A DNA stretch of 64,000 nucleotides from NCBI RefSeq assembly GCF_003176895.1, contig NZ_QGTD01000008.1, forward strand, positions 310,001 through 374,000. The letters run 5' to 3'. Position 1 is the first letter of the stretch; every line of letters begins with the position of its first letter. The notes beneath the pieces are model-generated. The model made no database searches and had not been told where the DNA came from. It saw only the letters and a program-made list of their open reading frames with translations. The translations under genes and the position numbers were made by a program. Source of the DNA: Gracilibacillus dipsosauri (GTDB lineage Bacteria; Bacillota; Bacilli; Bacillales; Amphibacillaceae). Shown here in pieces: positions 17,969-28,399 of the stretch.

Positions 17969-20033
17969 TGTTTTATTCGAGATTGGCTTAGAAGAAATGC
18001 CTGCTCGTTTTATGGACAATACAGAGAAGGAATTAAAGGAAAAGACAATAAATTGGTTAGAGGAAGTCAGATTATCCTACCAAAAAATCAACACATACAT
18101 TACGCCAAGACGATTTGCTGTATTAATCGAAGGACTTCAGCTGAAACAAGAGGATCAAGTAGAAGAGGCAAAAGGTCCTGCAGAGAAAATTGCAAAAGAC
18201 GAAAATGGAGGCTGGACAAAAGCTGCAATTGGTTTTTCAAAAGGTCAAGGTAAGACCGTTGAAGACTTATACATGAAGTCAGTTAAAGGTACTAACTATG
18301 TATTCGTGAAGAAGTTTATTGAAGGCAAGAGTACGGTGGAGCTTTTACCACAATTTAAGGAAGTCATTTTAAACTTACACTTTCCAAAAAGTATGCGTTG
18401 GGCAAATGAAAGCATTCGCTATATCCGTCCAATCAAATGGATCGTTGCCTTACAGGATCATGAAGTAATTCCACTTAGTATTGCCGGAGTTAAATCTAGT
18501 AATATAACGTATGGACACCGCTTTTTAGGTGGAAAGATTACCATCGATCAACCACTTCAATATGAACAGCTTCTAGAAAGGGAATATGTAATTGCAGTAG
18601 CACATAAACGTGAGCAGCTTATTTTAGAAGGGATCAAAAGACTAGAAGAGCAAAACAATTGGCAAATTCCAGTTGATCAAGACTTACTAACAGAGGTGAA
18701 AAACCTTGTAGAATTTCCTACAGTCTTTAGTGGTAAATTCCATGAATCTTTTTTACATTTACCAAAAGAAGTGTTAATTACGACGATGAAGGAACACCAA
18801 CGATATTTCCCTGTTCAATCTACCGAAGGAGAATTGTATCCTTATTTTATCGGTGTAAGAAATGGTACAGCAGAACATATCGATACCGTTGCACGAGGTA
18901 ATGAGAAGGTGCTACGAGCTAGACTACAAGATGCGCAATTTTTCTATGAAGAGGACCAAAAGCAATCGATAGAACGGAATATAGATAAGCTAACTCGGAT
19001 GGTTTTCCAAGAAAAACTTGGAACAATTGCAGATAAGTCAAAAAGGATAGTGAATATCTCAGAAATAATAGTGGACCATCTTGGTTTATCAGAGAAGGAC
19101 AGAACACTTGTAAAACGAGCCGCAGAAATCTGTAAGTTTGATCTTGTTACAAATATGGTAACGGAATTTACGGAGCTTCAAGGAATTATGGGAAGAAATT
19201 ATGCCTATATTTTTGGTGAGGATCCAGCAGTGGCCCAAGCAATAGAGGAACAATATATGCCACGCCATGCGAATGCAGCATTACCTGAAAGCATTGTTGG
19301 TACAGTAGTCAGTATTGCCGATAAGCTAGATACTATTGTTGGTTGTTTTTCTGTCGGGTTAATCCCTAGTGGTTCACAGGATCCTTATGCTTTAAGGCGA
19401 CAAGCTTTAGGGGTCATTCAAATGATCGCTCATCAAGGATGGAGCTTGAATTTGGATCGATTAGTGAAGGAAGTACAAGCTTTATATTCTACTAAGGGTG
19501 ACAATAAGGTACTATCTCAGCTAGAATCATTTTTTAAGCAAAGAGTTGCATATATTATGAAGGAGGATAATATTGAAGCAGATGTGATCGATGCCGTCTT
19601 AATTAATGAACTTGTCAATATTTCCTTTGTAAAAAGAAAAGCACTCGTACTAAGCGAAAAAAGAAATGATCCTACTTTTAAAGCAAAACAAGAGGCCTAT
19701 GTTCGCGTCATTAATTTAGCCAATAAAGCAGAGAAGATCGATTCCGTTAGGCCAGAATTATTTGAAAATGAGCAGGAAAAGCAACTCTTCGGTACTTATC
19801 AATCGATCCAATCAGCATACTTAGAACTCCTTCAGCAACAAAAAGCTCAAGAAGCGTTAACTGCTTTAGATCCGCTTGTTCAGCCAATTCATCAATTTTT
19901 CGATCATACCATGGTTATGGCAGACAACGAAATGGTCCGAGCAAACCGCTTATCTCTACTGAGTGTTATTGCCAAAGATATTAAAAAGTTTGCTGATTTA
20001 ACACTGATCCAATGGAAGCAAGTTCAAGGTTAG
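17955..20033 (+). CDS. glyS: Glycyl-tRNA synthetase beta subunit
   Basis: GlyS is the large beta subunit that binds and discriminates tRNA-Gly. At 692 residues it is of normal length, beginning [17 protein letters not shown] after the initiator Met and Lys. It contains an HD-like region ([12 protein letters not shown] and later helices) and a C-terminal anticodon-binding DALR-like domain. The ATG lies inside the end of glyQ with an AAAGGAGAG site 5' to it. B. subtilis has ccpN between glyS and yqfL as I recall; here ppsR follows after 25 nt. Confidence 0.96.
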   Translation: MKTTNVLFEIGLEEMPARFMDNTEKELKEKTINWLEEVRLSYQKINTYITPRRFAVLIEGLQLKQEDQVEEAKGPAEKIAKDENGGWTKAAIGFSKGQGKTVEDLYMKSVKGTNYVFVKKFIEGKSTVELLPQFKEVILNLHFPKSMRWANESIRYIRPIKWIVALQDHEVIPLSIAGVKSSNITYGHRFLGGKITIDQPLQYEQLLEREYVIAVAHKREQLILEGIKRLEEQNNWQIPVDQDLLTEVKNLVEFPTVFSGKFHESFLHLPKEVLITTMKEHQRYFPVQSTEGELYPYFIGVRNGTAEHIDTVARGNEKVLRARLQDAQFFYEEDQKQSIERNIDKLTRMVFQEKLGTIADKSKRIVNISEIIVDHLGLSEKDRTLVKRAAEICKFDLVTNMVTEFTELQGIMGRNYAYIFGEDPAVAQAIEEQYMPRHANAALPESIVGTVVSIADKLDTIVGCFSVGLIPSGSQDPYALRRQALGVIQMIAHQGWSLNLDRLVKEVQALYSTKGDNKVLSQLESFFKQRVAYIMKEDNIEADVIDAVLINELVNISFVKRKALVLSEKRNDPTFKAKQEAYVRVINLANKAEKIDSVRPELFENEQEKQLFGTYQSIQSAYLELLQQQKAQEALTALDPLVQPIHQFFDHTMVMADNEMVRANRLSLLSVIAKDIKKFADLTLIQWKQVQG

Positions 20034-20058
20034 TGAGACCCAGGGGGCTAAAGAGGTA

Positions 20059-20910
20059 ATGGAGAAAAAAATAATCTATGTCGTTTCGGATTCGGTTGGT
20101 GAAACAGCAGAATTAGTGACAAAAGCAGCATTAAGCCAATTTTTGGATGAAACCGATTATGATCTGTATCGTATACCATATGTAGAAAGCTTTGAAGTTT
20201 TGCGTGGTGCTGTCTACCACGCAAAGCAATTAGGAGCACTCATCGGATTTACTTTAGTAAATAATGAATTAAGAGATTTTCTCGTAGAGGAGGCAGCTTC
20301 TAAACAAGTTGAATGTGTGGATATTATGGGACCAATGCTTAGGGCAATGGAGCGGAAGTTTAGCTTGAAATCTAAGCAAGAGCCAGGCAATATTCATAAA
20401 TTAGACGAGGATTACTTTAGAAGAGTGGAAGCAATAGAATTTGCTGTCCGGTACGATGACGGGCGAGATCCACGAGGGGTGATGCAAGCAGATATCGTAT
20501 TAATTGGTGTCTCAAGAACTTCAAAAACACCATTATCACAATATTTAGCACACAAAAAATTAAAAGTAGCGAATGTCCCAATTGTGCCAGAAGTGGACCC
20601 ACCAGAATCACTTTTTCAAATTCCCACACATAAATGTATAGGATTAAAGATAAGTCCTGAAAAACTTAACGGGATACGTAGAGAGAGACTAAAGTCTCTA
20701 GGGCTTAGTGATGGAGCAAGCTATGCCAATTTAGATAGAATCGAAGCAGAACTTAACTTCTTTGATAATGTAATCCAAAGATTAGGTTGTCCAGTTATCG
20801 ATGTTTCCAATAAAGCAGTCGAAGAAACAGCGAATATTATTTTAAATATGATTAACCAACCATATTGGAATTTAGAAAATGATAATGGTGAAAAAATCGA
20901 TGAATCATAA
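20059..20910 (+). CDS. ppsR: Pyruvate,phosphate dikinase / PEP synthetase regulatory protein (DUF299)
   Basis: Members of this family (YqfL in B. subtilis) are bifunctional serine/threonine kinases and pyrophosphorylases that control PEP synthetase or pyruvate,phosphate dikinase; YqfL is linked to control of gluconeogenesis. The 283-residue protein begins [16 protein letters not shown] and carries the nucleotide-binding loop [11 protein letters not shown] near residue 153. The ATG at 20059 follows a weak AAAGAGG site. Neither a target enzyme nor ccpN is in the window. Confidence 0.9.
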   Translation: MEKKIIYVVSDSVGETAELVTKAALSQFLDETDYDLYRIPYVESFEVLRGAVYHAKQLGALIGFTLVNNELRDFLVEEAASKQVECVDIMGPMLRAMERKFSLKSKQEPGNIHKLDEDYFRRVEAIEFAVRYDDGRDPRGVMQADIVLIGVSRTSKTPLSQYLAHKKLKVANVPIVPEVDPPESLFQIPTHKCIGLKISPEKLNGIRRERLKSLGLSDGASYANLDRIEAELNFFDNVIQRLGCPVIDVSNKAVEETANIILNMINQPYWNLENDNGEKIDES

Positions 20911-21272
20911 AGGAATAGAAAATTATTTCGAATTCCTCGTATTTATTATTGGAAATTAACACATAATTGTTTTATAATAATATTTTGTGTAAAACAAAAT
21001 ATAAATTTATTATAACCTTTTTTATAGTTTTTCTAGGAATAATTTTAAGGAAAAGCAGGAATTTGCTAATTTTTGTAGAATAATTTAGCATAAGGGTTCA
21101 TTTTTTTTACGATTGCCAAACAAAAATCCTAATAACAAAGGTTGTTTTAGTTAGTGCAAAAAGAGGTATTATGATATTAAAGGGGAATTCTCTTTTTCTT
21201 CACAGAATGAGAAATTTGTCGAATGTTAAAATAGAATATGCTTTTATAATTTGATTAGAATTGGTGATAAGT
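20911..21272 (+). other. AT-rich gap between ppsR and dnaG
   Basis: About 360 nt without a credible gene. TTGGAA (20949-20954) and TATAAT (20973-20978) with 18 bp between them could form a promoter that would give dnaG-sigA a leader of roughly 290 nt. A weaker alternative is TATTAT near 21169. No strong terminator for ppsR is visible. The segment is mostly A/T and no structured element was recognised. Confidence 0.4.
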
Positions 21273-23096
21273 ATGGCTAATCAGTATACAGATGAAACGA
21301 TTGCGTCTGTTCAAGCCGCAAATGATGTAGTAGACATTGTTGGCGAATATGTCCAACTAAAAAAGCAAGGCAGGAATTTCTTTGGACTATGCCCTTTTCA
21401 TTCTGAAAGCACCCCATCTTTTTCCGTAAACCAGGAGAAACAAATTTTTCATTGCTTTGGCTGTGGTAAAGGTGGAAATGTTATTACATTTATGATGGAA
21501 ATCGAAGGCTTTTCCTTTCGACAGGCCATCGAATTTTTAGCTGATAAATCTGGTCATACCTTACCAAAAGCTTCCGAAACAAATAAAAAAGAACCTTCTA
21601 CGGAAGAACAGGCGATACTAGAAGCGTATCAATGGCTAACTAAATTATACCATCATCTCCTGAGACATACAAAAGATGGGAAAAAGGGCTTGGAGTATTT
21701 GTATCAAAGAGGTTATTCTGATGAATCTATAGATACATTCCAGCTAGGCTACTCACCACAATCCAAAGATTTCATTTTGCAATTTCTAGAAAATAAAGGT
21801 TTCCATCGTCAAACAATGGTGAAAGCAGGACTCTTAACAACAAATGATCAACAAAATTATGTGGATCGTTTTCAAGGAAGGATTATTTTCCCTATTCGTA
21901 ATGCAATTGGAAAAACAGTCGGTTTTGGTGGAAGATCGATTAATGGACAGGATCCCAAGTATTTAAATAGTCCTGAATCACCTGTCTTTCAAAAAAGTAA
22001 ATTACTTTATAATTTTGACTTGGCACGAAGTGAAATTCGCAAGAAAAGTGAAGCCATATTATTAGAAGGTTATGCAGATGTTATTGCTGTCCATCAAGCA
22101 GGTGCAAAAAATGGTATTGCATCATTAGGAACGTCTTTAACAGATGCACATGCAAGTATTCTCCGAAGGTATGTTGATACGGTTTTAATTTGTTTTGATG
22201 GCGATGATGCCGGTCAAAATGCAACGTATAAAGCAATCAAGCTATTAAAGAATGCTGGATGTACAGTGAAAGTAGCTAACTTACCAAAAGGCTATGACCC
22301 AGATAGTTATATTCAAGAATTTGGTGCAACTAGTTTTAAGGAAAACGTACTCCAGGCGAGTTCATCAGAAATGACTTTTCTTATTAATCATTTGAAGAAA
22401 AATTTTAATCTTCAACATGAAGGAGATCGGATTAGATATGTAGAAAGTATTATAGGAGAAATTGCTTTACTAAAAAGTCCGATCGAAAGAGATCATTATA
22501 TCCGGGACTTATCTGATCAATTTGATTTATCTTATGATGCATTAAATCAGGATTTAATGTCAAGGATACGTAACAACAGTAAAAATGATGATAACCGTCA
22601 AGACTTTGGTCATACTAAAGATGGAAATCATCTAATGAATCGACGGAATCAAAAAGTATTATCAGCGTATCAGAATGCAGAGAGAAGACTTATTGCTTAC
22701 ATGCTACAAAATGCTCATGTTGCAGAAAGAGTAAAAAATAGACTTGGATCAAAGTTTAATCTAGAACAACACCAAATTATTGTTACCTATCTTTATGGCT
22801 TCTATGAGGAAGGAAATGAACCAAATTCAAGCCATTTTCTCACATATATAGAAGATGAAACGATTCGTAAGCTAATTGTTGAATTGTCCATGCTTGATTG
22901 TAGCTGGGAAATTACGGATAAAGAAATGGATGACTATATTAGAACCATCTTAGCTGAACAGACGGATCATGTTCGGATTAAACAACTAGAACAGGAACAA
23001 AAGCTACTAGAGAAAACAGATCCGGTAAAAGCAGCTCAAATTGCGATGGAAATATTAAAGATAAAGCAACAATCAAAAAATGGAGCAAGTTTTTAG
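21273..23096 (+). CDS. dnaG: DNA primase
   Basis: DnaG makes RNA primers for replication. The 607-residue protein has an N-terminal zinc-binding domain (CPFH...CFGC, residues ~40-65), a Toprim catalytic core with LEGYADVIA (~265) and FDGDDAG (~308), and a C-terminal helicase-interaction domain. The ATG at 21273 (MANQYTDE) is chosen; the TTG and GTG codons just upstream overlap its GGTGAT ribosome site. sigA follows after 14 nt, the classic dnaG-rpoD arrangement. Confidence 0.97.
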   Translation: MANQYTDETIASVQAANDVVDIVGEYVQLKKQGRNFFGLCPFHSESTPSFSVNQEKQIFHCFGCGKGGNVITFMMEIEGFSFRQAIEFLADKSGHTLPKASETNKKEPSTEEQAILEAYQWLTKLYHHLLRHTKDGKKGLEYLYQRGYSDESIDTFQLGYSPQSKDFILQFLENKGFHRQTMVKAGLLTTNDQQNYVDRFQGRIIFPIRNAIGKTVGFGGRSINGQDPKYLNSPESPVFQKSKLLYNFDLARSEIRKKSEAILLEGYADVIAVHQAGAKNGIASLGTSLTDAHASILRRYVDTVLICFDGDDAGQNATYKAIKLLKNAGCTVKVANLPKGYDPDSYIQEFGATSFKENVLQASSSEMTFLINHLKKNFNLQHEGDRIRYVESIIGEIALLKSPIERDHYIRDLSDQFDLSYDALNQDLMSRIRNNSKNDDNRQDFGHTKDGNHLMNRRNQKVLSAYQNAERRLIAYMLQNAHVAERVKNRLGSKFNLEQHQIIVTYLYGFYEEGNEPNSSHFLTYIEDETIRKLIVELSMLDCSWEITDKEMDDYIRTILAEQTDHVRIKQLEQEQKLLEKTDPVKAAQIAMEILKIKQQSKNGASF

Positions 23097-23110
23097 AAGG
23101 AGGGGCACTC

Positions 23111-24226
23111 ATGGCAAATAATAAACCATCACGTTCAAAGGAGCCTGAACTTACATTAGAACAAGCAAAAGAGCATTTAATGGAAATCGGTAAAAAGCGT
23201 GGTGTTTTAGCATATGAGGAAGTTGCTGAAAGACTATCAAATTTTGAATTGGAATCAGATCAGATTGATGAATTTTATGAGCAATTGAACGAGCAAGGTG
23301 TGGAAGTAATTGGAGATAATGATGAAGATCCAACTTTACAACAGCTATCAAAAGAAGAGGAATTTGATTTAAATGACCTAAGTGTACCTCTAGGTATTAA
23401 AATAAATGATCCTGTTCGGATGTATCTAAAGGAAATTGGTCGTGTGGACTTATTATCGGCAACAGAGGAAATAGATCTAGCGAAACGAATCGAAGAGGGC
23501 GATGAATATGCCAAGAAACGTTTGGCTGAAGCCAATCTACGACTTGTTGTAAGTATTGCAAAACGCTATGTCGGTAGAGGAATGCTATTCCTTGACTTAA
23601 TTCAAGAAGGGAATATGGGGCTAATTAAGGCAGTTGAAAAATTTGACTTCCGGAAGGGATTTAAATTTAGTACGTATGCCACTTGGTGGATTCGCCAAGC
23701 CATTACAAGAGCGATTGCCGATCAAGCACGAACCATCCGCATTCCTGTGCATATGGTTGAAACGATCAACAAATTAATTCGCGTGCAACGTCAATTATTA
23801 CAGGATTTAGGACGGGAACCTACACCAGAAGAAATTGCTAAAGACATGGATCTTACACCTGATAAAGTGAGAGAAATTCTTAAAATTGCTCAAGAGCCCG
23901 TTTCTTTAGAGACTCCAATTGGGGAAGAAGACGATTCGCATCTTGGAGACTTTATAGAAGATCAAGAAGCTACCTCGCCATCCGATCATGCCGCTTACGA
24001 ATTACTAAAAGAACAACTAGAAGATGTATTAGACACGTTAACTGATCGAGAGGAGAATGTTTTACGCCTTCGCTTTGGACTTGATGATGGAAGGACTCGA
24101 ACACTAGAAGAAGTTGGAAAGGTGTTTGGTGTCACAAGAGAACGTATCCGTCAAATTGAAGCAAAAGCATTGCGAAAGCTTCGCCATCCTAGTCGTAGCA
24201 AGCGATTAAAAGACTTCCTTGAGTAG
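23111..24226 (+). CDS. sigA: RNA polymerase primary sigma factor SigA
   Basis: This is the housekeeping sigma factor. The 371-residue protein has region 1.1 (acidic N-terminus, ~1-90), region 1.2-2.4 including [20 protein letters not shown] and [10 protein letters not shown] for -10 recognition and melting, region 3, and region 4.2 with the helix-turn-helix [19 protein letters not shown] that contacts -35. ATG at 23111 follows AGAAGGAGGGG. It ends at a terminator at 24239-24273. Confidence 0.98.
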   Translation: MANNKPSRSKEPELTLEQAKEHLMEIGKKRGVLAYEEVAERLSNFELESDQIDEFYEQLNEQGVEVIGDNDEDPTLQQLSKEEEFDLNDLSVPLGIKINDPVRMYLKEIGRVDLLSATEEIDLAKRIEEGDEYAKKRLAEANLRLVVSIAKRYVGRGMLFLDLIQEGNMGLIKAVEKFDFRKGFKFSTYATWWIRQAITRAIADQARTIRIPVHMVETINKLIRVQRQLLQDLGREPTPEEIAKDMDLTPDKVREILKIAQEPVSLETPIGEEDDSHLGDFIEDQEATSPSDHAAYELLKEQLEDVLDTLTDREENVLRLRFGLDDGRTRTLEEVGKVFGVTRERIRQIEAKALRKLRHPSRSKRLKDFLE

Positions 24227-24238
24227 GGGATTTGAATG

Positions 24239-24273
24239 ACCTTCTGTGTACTTACGCAGAAGGTAGCTTTTTT
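24239..24273 (+). terminator. Terminator after sigA
   Basis: A 10-bp stem (24239-24248 with 24255-24264, one wobble pair), 6-nt loop, and T6 at 24268-24273. Confidence 0.85.
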
Positions 24274-24391
24274 ATACGGAAGTAAATAGTTGGCTTTTAC
24301 CACCGTTTATGCTCTAATAAAAGTGACTTCATTTCCTTAACACAAGACCGATATAAATAAAGAAAGAATTTCGTTGTTCGGGGATGATCTA

Positions 24392-24922
24392 ATGGATGAA
24401 GCTAGAAAAGAAACGGTGATTAAGGAAATCAATTACTGGAAGACACATCAATTGCTTCCAGAGCATTATTGTGATTACCTGCTTGCATTATATACCGAAG
24501 GAGAAGGAGAAAAGCTTGCTAACAAACAGTCGACACCATATTATTTATTGATTTACTTTTTTAATGCATTATTGTTCTTGTTTCCTGTGCTTATTTTTCA
24601 GCTGACTGATTCTCTTTTTTTACAAATTGTAGGCGTTTTAGTAGTATTAGGTATAAGCGGTAGTTTTGTTCGTCTAACTACAAGAAAAACTTATTTAAAA
24701 GAAACCTTTTCTATCCTTATTTTCTTTATAAATTTCTTATACAGTACCGTCATTTTTTTAAACATATACATTGGCATAGATTGGATTACGATAATATTGA
24801 TTTACTTAAATGGGATTACATGGATTCTATTTGGTAAGGTAAAAGGCAAGTTCTTTCTACAAGCAGCAGGTGTTTTTGTTGTAATCATTGCCAGCATTTT
24901 CGTCGGGTTCGAATATTTTTAG
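24392..24922 (+). CDS. Six-helix membrane protein, function unknown
   Basis: I do not recognise a named gene. The 176-residue protein has a soluble N-terminus (residues ~1-45) with the pattern EINYWKTHQLLPEHYCDYLLALYTEGEG, then about six closely spaced membrane helices (~50-175) and almost no loops. I recall similar proteins between sigA and cccA in other Bacillaceae. ATG at 24392 is 6 nt from GGGGAT; an upstream in-frame TTG at 24374 precedes that site. It stands alone between the sigA terminator and the cccA promoter. Confidence 0.8.
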   Translation: MDEARKETVIKEINYWKTHQLLPEHYCDYLLALYTEGEGEKLANKQSTPYYLLIYFFNALLFLFPVLIFQLTDSLFLQIVGVLVVLGISGSFVRLTTRKTYLKETFSILIFFINFLYSTVIFLNIYIGIDWITIILIYLNGITWILFGKVKGKFFLQAAGVFVVIIASIFVGFEYF

Positions 24923-24952
24923 TCAAATTATCGAAATTTAATTAGAATCACT

Positions 24953-24980
24953 TTGCTTAAATGAGAATTTACAGTAAAAT
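24953..24980 (+). promoter_or_regulatory. Probable promoter of cccA
   Basis: TTGCTT (24953-24958) and TAAAAT (24975-24980) spaced by 16 bp, 71 bp before the cccA start. Confidence 0.5.
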
Positions 24981-25051
24981 AGATATGGATTTGTATTTCT
25001 AATACATAACGATGAGACAAGCAATACATGTTACATAAGGAGGAACTAAAA

Positions 25052-25405
25052 ATGAAAAAAAATCCTGTTATACCTTTTGCATTGATTGCTGTGTTAGGTA
25101 TCCTAGCAATGGTTATTTTATCGGTACAAGGACTAAATCAACAGGAAGAGATTGCTAATGGTGGTGGCGAAGAAGTCGCCCTCGATCCTGAAGCTATTGC
25201 CCAAAACTGTATAGGCTGTCACGGTGGTGACCTAGAGGGTGTGGAAGGCTCTGGACCAAGCTTACAGAAAATCGGAAGTAAATATTCAGAGGAAGAAATC
25301 AATGAAATTATTATGAATGGTATTGAAGGTACGGCAATGCCTGGAGGATTAGTATCGAGCGAAGAAGCACAAGTCTTGGCTGAATGGCTTGCTCAAAAAC
25401 AATAA
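25052..25405 (+). CDS. cccA: Membrane-anchored cytochrome c550
   Basis: CccA is a small c-type cytochrome of the respiratory chain, held on the outer face of the membrane by an uncleaved N-terminal helix. The 117-residue protein has the helix at residues ~6-25, a short acidic linker, the heme-attachment motif CIGCHGG (CxxCH, ~residue 53) and a distal Met ligand in GTAMPGG (~95). AAGGAGG lies 8 nt before the ATG at 25052. The gene is followed by a terminator and is probably monocistronic. Confidence 0.93.
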   Translation: MKKNPVIPFALIAVLGILAMVILSVQGLNQQEEIANGGGEEVALDPEAIAQNCIGCHGGDLEGVEGSGPSLQKIGSKYSEEEINEIIMNGIEGTAMPGGLVSSEEAQVLAEWLAQKQ

Positions 25406-25416
25406 AAGCGTAGAAT

Positions 25417-25449
25417 AAGCTTTCTGTTTTCATAACAGAAGGCTTTTTT
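25417..25449 (+). terminator. Terminator after cccA
   Basis: A 12-bp stem (25417-25428 with 25434-25445) and T6. Confidence 0.85.
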
Positions 25450-25479
25450 CTACACTTATACGGAAGGAATTATCATGTT

Positions 25480-26175
25480 ATGCTGTCAAAAAGATTAGAG
25501 AAAATAGCAAAATACTTAGTAAAACCAATCAAATTTGCCGACATTGGTTCAGACCATGCCTACTTACCATGCTATGTTTGTCTTCAAGATGCTACTGCAA
25601 TTGCCATTGCAGGAGAAATTAATCAAGGTCCATACCTTCGAGCGATTGAAACGGTAACAACCAACCAGTTGGAGAATAGAATACATGTCCGTAAAGGAAA
25701 TGGATTAGAAGTGGTAAACGAAGGCGAGGTATCACAGATTACGATTGCAGGAATGGGTGGGAAATTAATCAAAAATATATTAGAGGAAGGGAAATCAAAG
25801 TTAACGGGTGTAAAAAGACTTATACTACAACCAAACTTAGATGCCGATATTGTTAGAAAATGGTTGTATCAGCACCGATATGCCCTTATTGCAGAAGAGA
25901 TTATCGAAGAAGATGGCTATATATATGAAATTTTAGTTGCTGAACAGGTTCATTTCACACCGAGGATAACAGAAAAAGAATTAATGTTTGGGCCATTTTT
26001 ATTAAACGAAAATAATTCTATTTTTCAAGAAAAATGGTGGAGGGAAAGAGATAAAAAAGAAATACTTCTGAATGAGATGCGTAAGGCAACCCATACTCCA
26101 AATGAAAAAATACAACAATTTACAAAAGAGATTCGTTTAATAGAGGAGGTTGTTGATGATGGAAACAACAGTTAA
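25480..26175 (+). CDS. trmK: tRNA (adenine22-N1)-methyltransferase TrmK
   Basis: TrmK (YqfN) makes N1-methyladenosine at position 22 of tRNA. The 231-residue protein has the Rossmann SAM-binding motif ADIGSDHAYLPCY (~residues 20-32), IAGEINQGP, and the conserved ITIAGMGGKLI (~87-97). The C-terminal part is a coiled coil. The ATG at 25480 follows GAAGGAA at 10-nt spacing. It overlaps yqfO by 20 nt, the usual conserved pair. Confidence 0.93.
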   Translation: MLSKRLEKIAKYLVKPIKFADIGSDHAYLPCYVCLQDATAIAIAGEINQGPYLRAIETVTTNQLENRIHVRKGNGLEVVNEGEVSQITIAGMGGKLIKNILEEGKSKLTGVKRLILQPNLDADIVRKWLYQHRYALIAEEIIEEDGYIYEILVAEQVHFTPRITEKELMFGPFLLNENNSIFQEKWWRERDKKEILLNEMRKATHTPNEKIQQFTKEIRLIEEVVDDGNNS

Positions 26176-27274
26176 AGCCATTATTCAATTATTCGAAAAA
26201 TGGGTTCCGAAGGATTATGCAGAATCTTGGGATAATGTAGGACTTCAAGTGGGAGATTTAGAACAGAGCGTACAAAATTTACTAATTACACTTGATGTAA
26301 CAGATGAGATAGTAGAGGAGGCGATAGAGCATCAAGTACAGCTAATCATCGCCCATCATCCCTTATTATTTAAAGGTCTAAAACAAATTGATGTGAACGA
26401 TTCAAAAGGAAGGATTATTCAGAAACTATTAAAAAACAATATTTCTGTCTATGCTGCACATACGAATTTAGATATGGTGAATGGTGGGGTAAATGACCTG
26501 CTTGCAGATAAATTGTGTTTAAAAAATCGTCAAGTTCTTGTACCTTCCATAACGGATAAACTATATAAATTTATGGTATATGTCCCAAAAAGTCACGCAA
26601 ATGTGGTAAAAGAAGCAATTGGTAAGGAGGGTGCAGGTCATATAGGTAATTACAGTCATTGCACCTTTGAAACAGCTGGAATGGGTGCATTCAAGCCATT
26701 GGAAGGAACCAATCCATTCTTAGGAAAGAAAGGAAAAATCGAAGAAGTCGAAGAGATTAAAATAGAGACGATTGTAAAAGAAAAGCAGTTAAGTAAAATA
26801 ATTGAGATGGCTAAACAAAGTCATCCATATGAGGAAATGGCCTATGATGTATTTCCTTTAAATAATTCAACGGAAACGCTTGGACTCGGACGAATTGGTT
26901 TAGTGGAAAAGGAAATGACCTTAAAGGAATATCTTTCTTTTGTGAAGGATGCTTTAGATGTTCCATTTGTGCGTTTTGTCGGGGATGAAAATAAGATAGT
27001 AAGGAGCGTAGCTGTCTTAGGAGGTAGCGGGAAAGGCTATATTATAAATGCAATAAAAATGGGGGCAGATGTCTATATTACAGGTGATTTAAGCTTCCAT
27101 GATGCACAGGATGCAGAGCAGGCAGGTATTTGTCTGATTGATCCAGGACATCATGTAGAAAGAGTGATGAAAGATGGGGTAAAGTGCTATTTTGATCACC
27201 ACCAAAAAGAATTACCAGCACCGGTTAATATAATCACATCCACCATCTCAACAGAACCGTTTAAATGTTATTAA
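26156..27274 (+). CDS. yqfO: Nif3-like dinuclear metal centre protein YqfO
   Basis: This belongs to the Nif3/YqfO family, often labelled GTP cyclohydrolase 1 type 2 although the role is unsettled. The 372-residue protein contains the metal-binding His/Asp sites (IIAHHPLLFKG ~residue 65, AAHTNLDMVNGG ~102, and DPGHHVER near the C-terminus) and a PII-like insert in the middle (~135-235). ATG 26156 or 26159 lies 6-9 nt after GAGGAGG; TTG codons before it are too close. The 5' end overlaps trmK. Confidence 0.9.
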   Translation: MMETTVKAIIQLFEKWVPKDYAESWDNVGLQVGDLEQSVQNLLITLDVTDEIVEEAIEHQVQLIIAHHPLLFKGLKQIDVNDSKGRIIQKLLKNNISVYAAHTNLDMVNGGVNDLLADKLCLKNRQVLVPSITDKLYKFMVYVPKSHANVVKEAIGKEGAGHIGNYSHCTFETAGMGAFKPLEGTNPFLGKKGKIEEVEEIKIETIVKEKQLSKIIEMAKQSHPYEEMAYDVFPLNNSTETLGLGRIGLVEKEMTLKEYLSFVKDALDVPFVRFVGDENKIVRSVAVLGGSGKGYIINAIKMGADVYITGDLSFHDAQDAEQAGICLIDPGHHVERVMKDGVKCYFDHHQKELPAPVNIITSTISTEPFKCY

Positions 27275-27287
27275 CGATTGTAATAAA

Positions 27288-27320
27288 AAGAGAATCAGTG
27301 GGAACTGATTCTCTTATTTT
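27288..27320. terminator. Bidirectional terminator between yqfO and ispH
   Basis: A perfect 12-bp stem (27288-27299 with 27304-27315) with a 4-nt loop. T residues lie on the right for yqfO and A residues on the left for the convergent ispH, whose stop codon is in the stem. Confidence 0.85.
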
Positions 27321-28264
27321 GCCTTGGCTTTTACCTTCGGCAATATTTTATTTTTGTCTACTTTTGAGTCCTTATCCCATGTGTCCGAATTGTTTGGATC
27401 AAATTGTTCAATAAACTTGATTACTTCTTTTGTTATAGGGGTAGGTGTTGATGCACCAGCAGTTATAGCTACTTTTTTAACTCCCTCTAACCATTCTAAT
27501 TGAATTTCAGAAACATCGGCTATCCGATATGCTTGTGTACCGGCGAGTTCGATCGAAACCTGTGCAAGACGGTTCGAGTTATTACTTCGAGGATCTCCTA
27601 CCACTAAGGTTAGGTCAGCATCCTTCGCTTGTTCGGCAACGGCTTCTTGTCGTACTTGGGTAGCCATACAGATCTCTTGTTCCATTTCTGTTTGCGGATA
27701 TTTTTCTTTTACCTTTTGCATGACATCATAAACATCCCATTGACTCATGGTGGTTTGATTCGTAACAAGAATCTTATCAAAGCTCGATAAGTCAAGCTCT
27801 GAAACATCTGCTTCTGTTTGGATCAAATGAACATGATCCGGTGCAACTCCGATAGCACCTTCAGGCTCTGGGTGCCCTTTTTTGCCAATATAGACAATTT
27901 CATAATTTTCTTTTACTTTTTCACGGATTAAATCATGTGTTCTAGTTACATCAGGACAAGTAGCATCAAGAACCATTAAGCCCTTGTCTTCTGCTTTTTT
28001 CTTTACTTCTGGAGAGACTCCATGTGCAGTGAATATGACGGTTCCTTCTTCGATATCATCAAGCAGCTCTGAACGGTTTTTACCATCCAATGTATAGACA
28101 CCTTGCTCCTTAAAAGCATTGGTTACGTGTGAATTGTGAACAATCATACCTAGTATATAGATTGGTCGAGGTAGATTGGGATCCTTAACTGCATTTTGCG
28201 CAATGACCATTGCATCGACAACACCATAGCAATAGCCACGTGGAGCGATTTTAATTACTTCCAT
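27314..28264 (-). CDS. ispH: 4-hydroxy-3-methylbut-2-enyl diphosphate reductase IspH
   Basis: IspH is the last enzyme of the MEP pathway, reducing HMBPP to IPP and DMAPP with a [4Fe-4S] cluster. The 316-residue protein shows the cluster cysteines in PRGYCYGV (~residue 12), [11 protein letters not shown] and [10 protein letters not shown], plus the substrate motifs TAHGVSP and NQTTMS. The ATG at 28264 ([12 protein letters not shown]) follows GGGGGAACC on the minus strand. In-frame sequence upstream of it has no family match. A consensus promoter lies about 80 nt upstream. IspG, which supplies its substrate, is encoded nearby at 31569-32672. Confidence 0.95.
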   Translation of the reverse strand: MEVIKIAPRGYCYGVVDAMVIAQNAVKDPNLPRPIYILGMIVHNSHVTNAFKEQGVYTLDGKNRSELLDDIEEGTVIFTAHGVSPEVKKKAEDKGLMVLDATCPDVTRTHDLIREKVKENYEIVYIGKKGHPEPEGAIGVAPDHVHLIQTEADVSELDLSSFDKILVTNQTTMSQWDVYDVMQKVKEKYPQTEMEQEICMATQVRQEAVAEQAKDADLTLVVGDPRSNNSNRLAQVSIELAGTQAYRIADVSEIQLEWLEGVKKVAITAGASTPTPITKEVIKFIEQFDPNNSDTWDKDSKVDKNKILPKVKAKAK

Positions 28265-28343
28265 TCTGGTTCCCCCTCTGTACTTTCTTGCATAGATCAA
28301 GTAAAATATTACATAATGGAATAGAAAATTGTCCAATACTTTT

Positions 28344-28372
28344 ATTATAAAGGTATTCTTAGCAATTGACAA
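28344..28372 (-). promoter_or_regulatory. Sigma-A promoter of ispH
   Basis: On the minus strand TTGTCA (28372-28367), a 17-bp spacer and TATAAT (28349-28344). Confidence 0.75.
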
Positions 28373-28399
28373 AGATTTGTTAAGCAAAAGGAGATCAAA

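Noticed and set aside
20969-20983. A PerR/Fur-box-like AT palindrome (TTATAATAATATTTT)
   Set aside because: Only a partial match in a very AT-rich gap, far from dnaG and not linked to oxidative stress genes.
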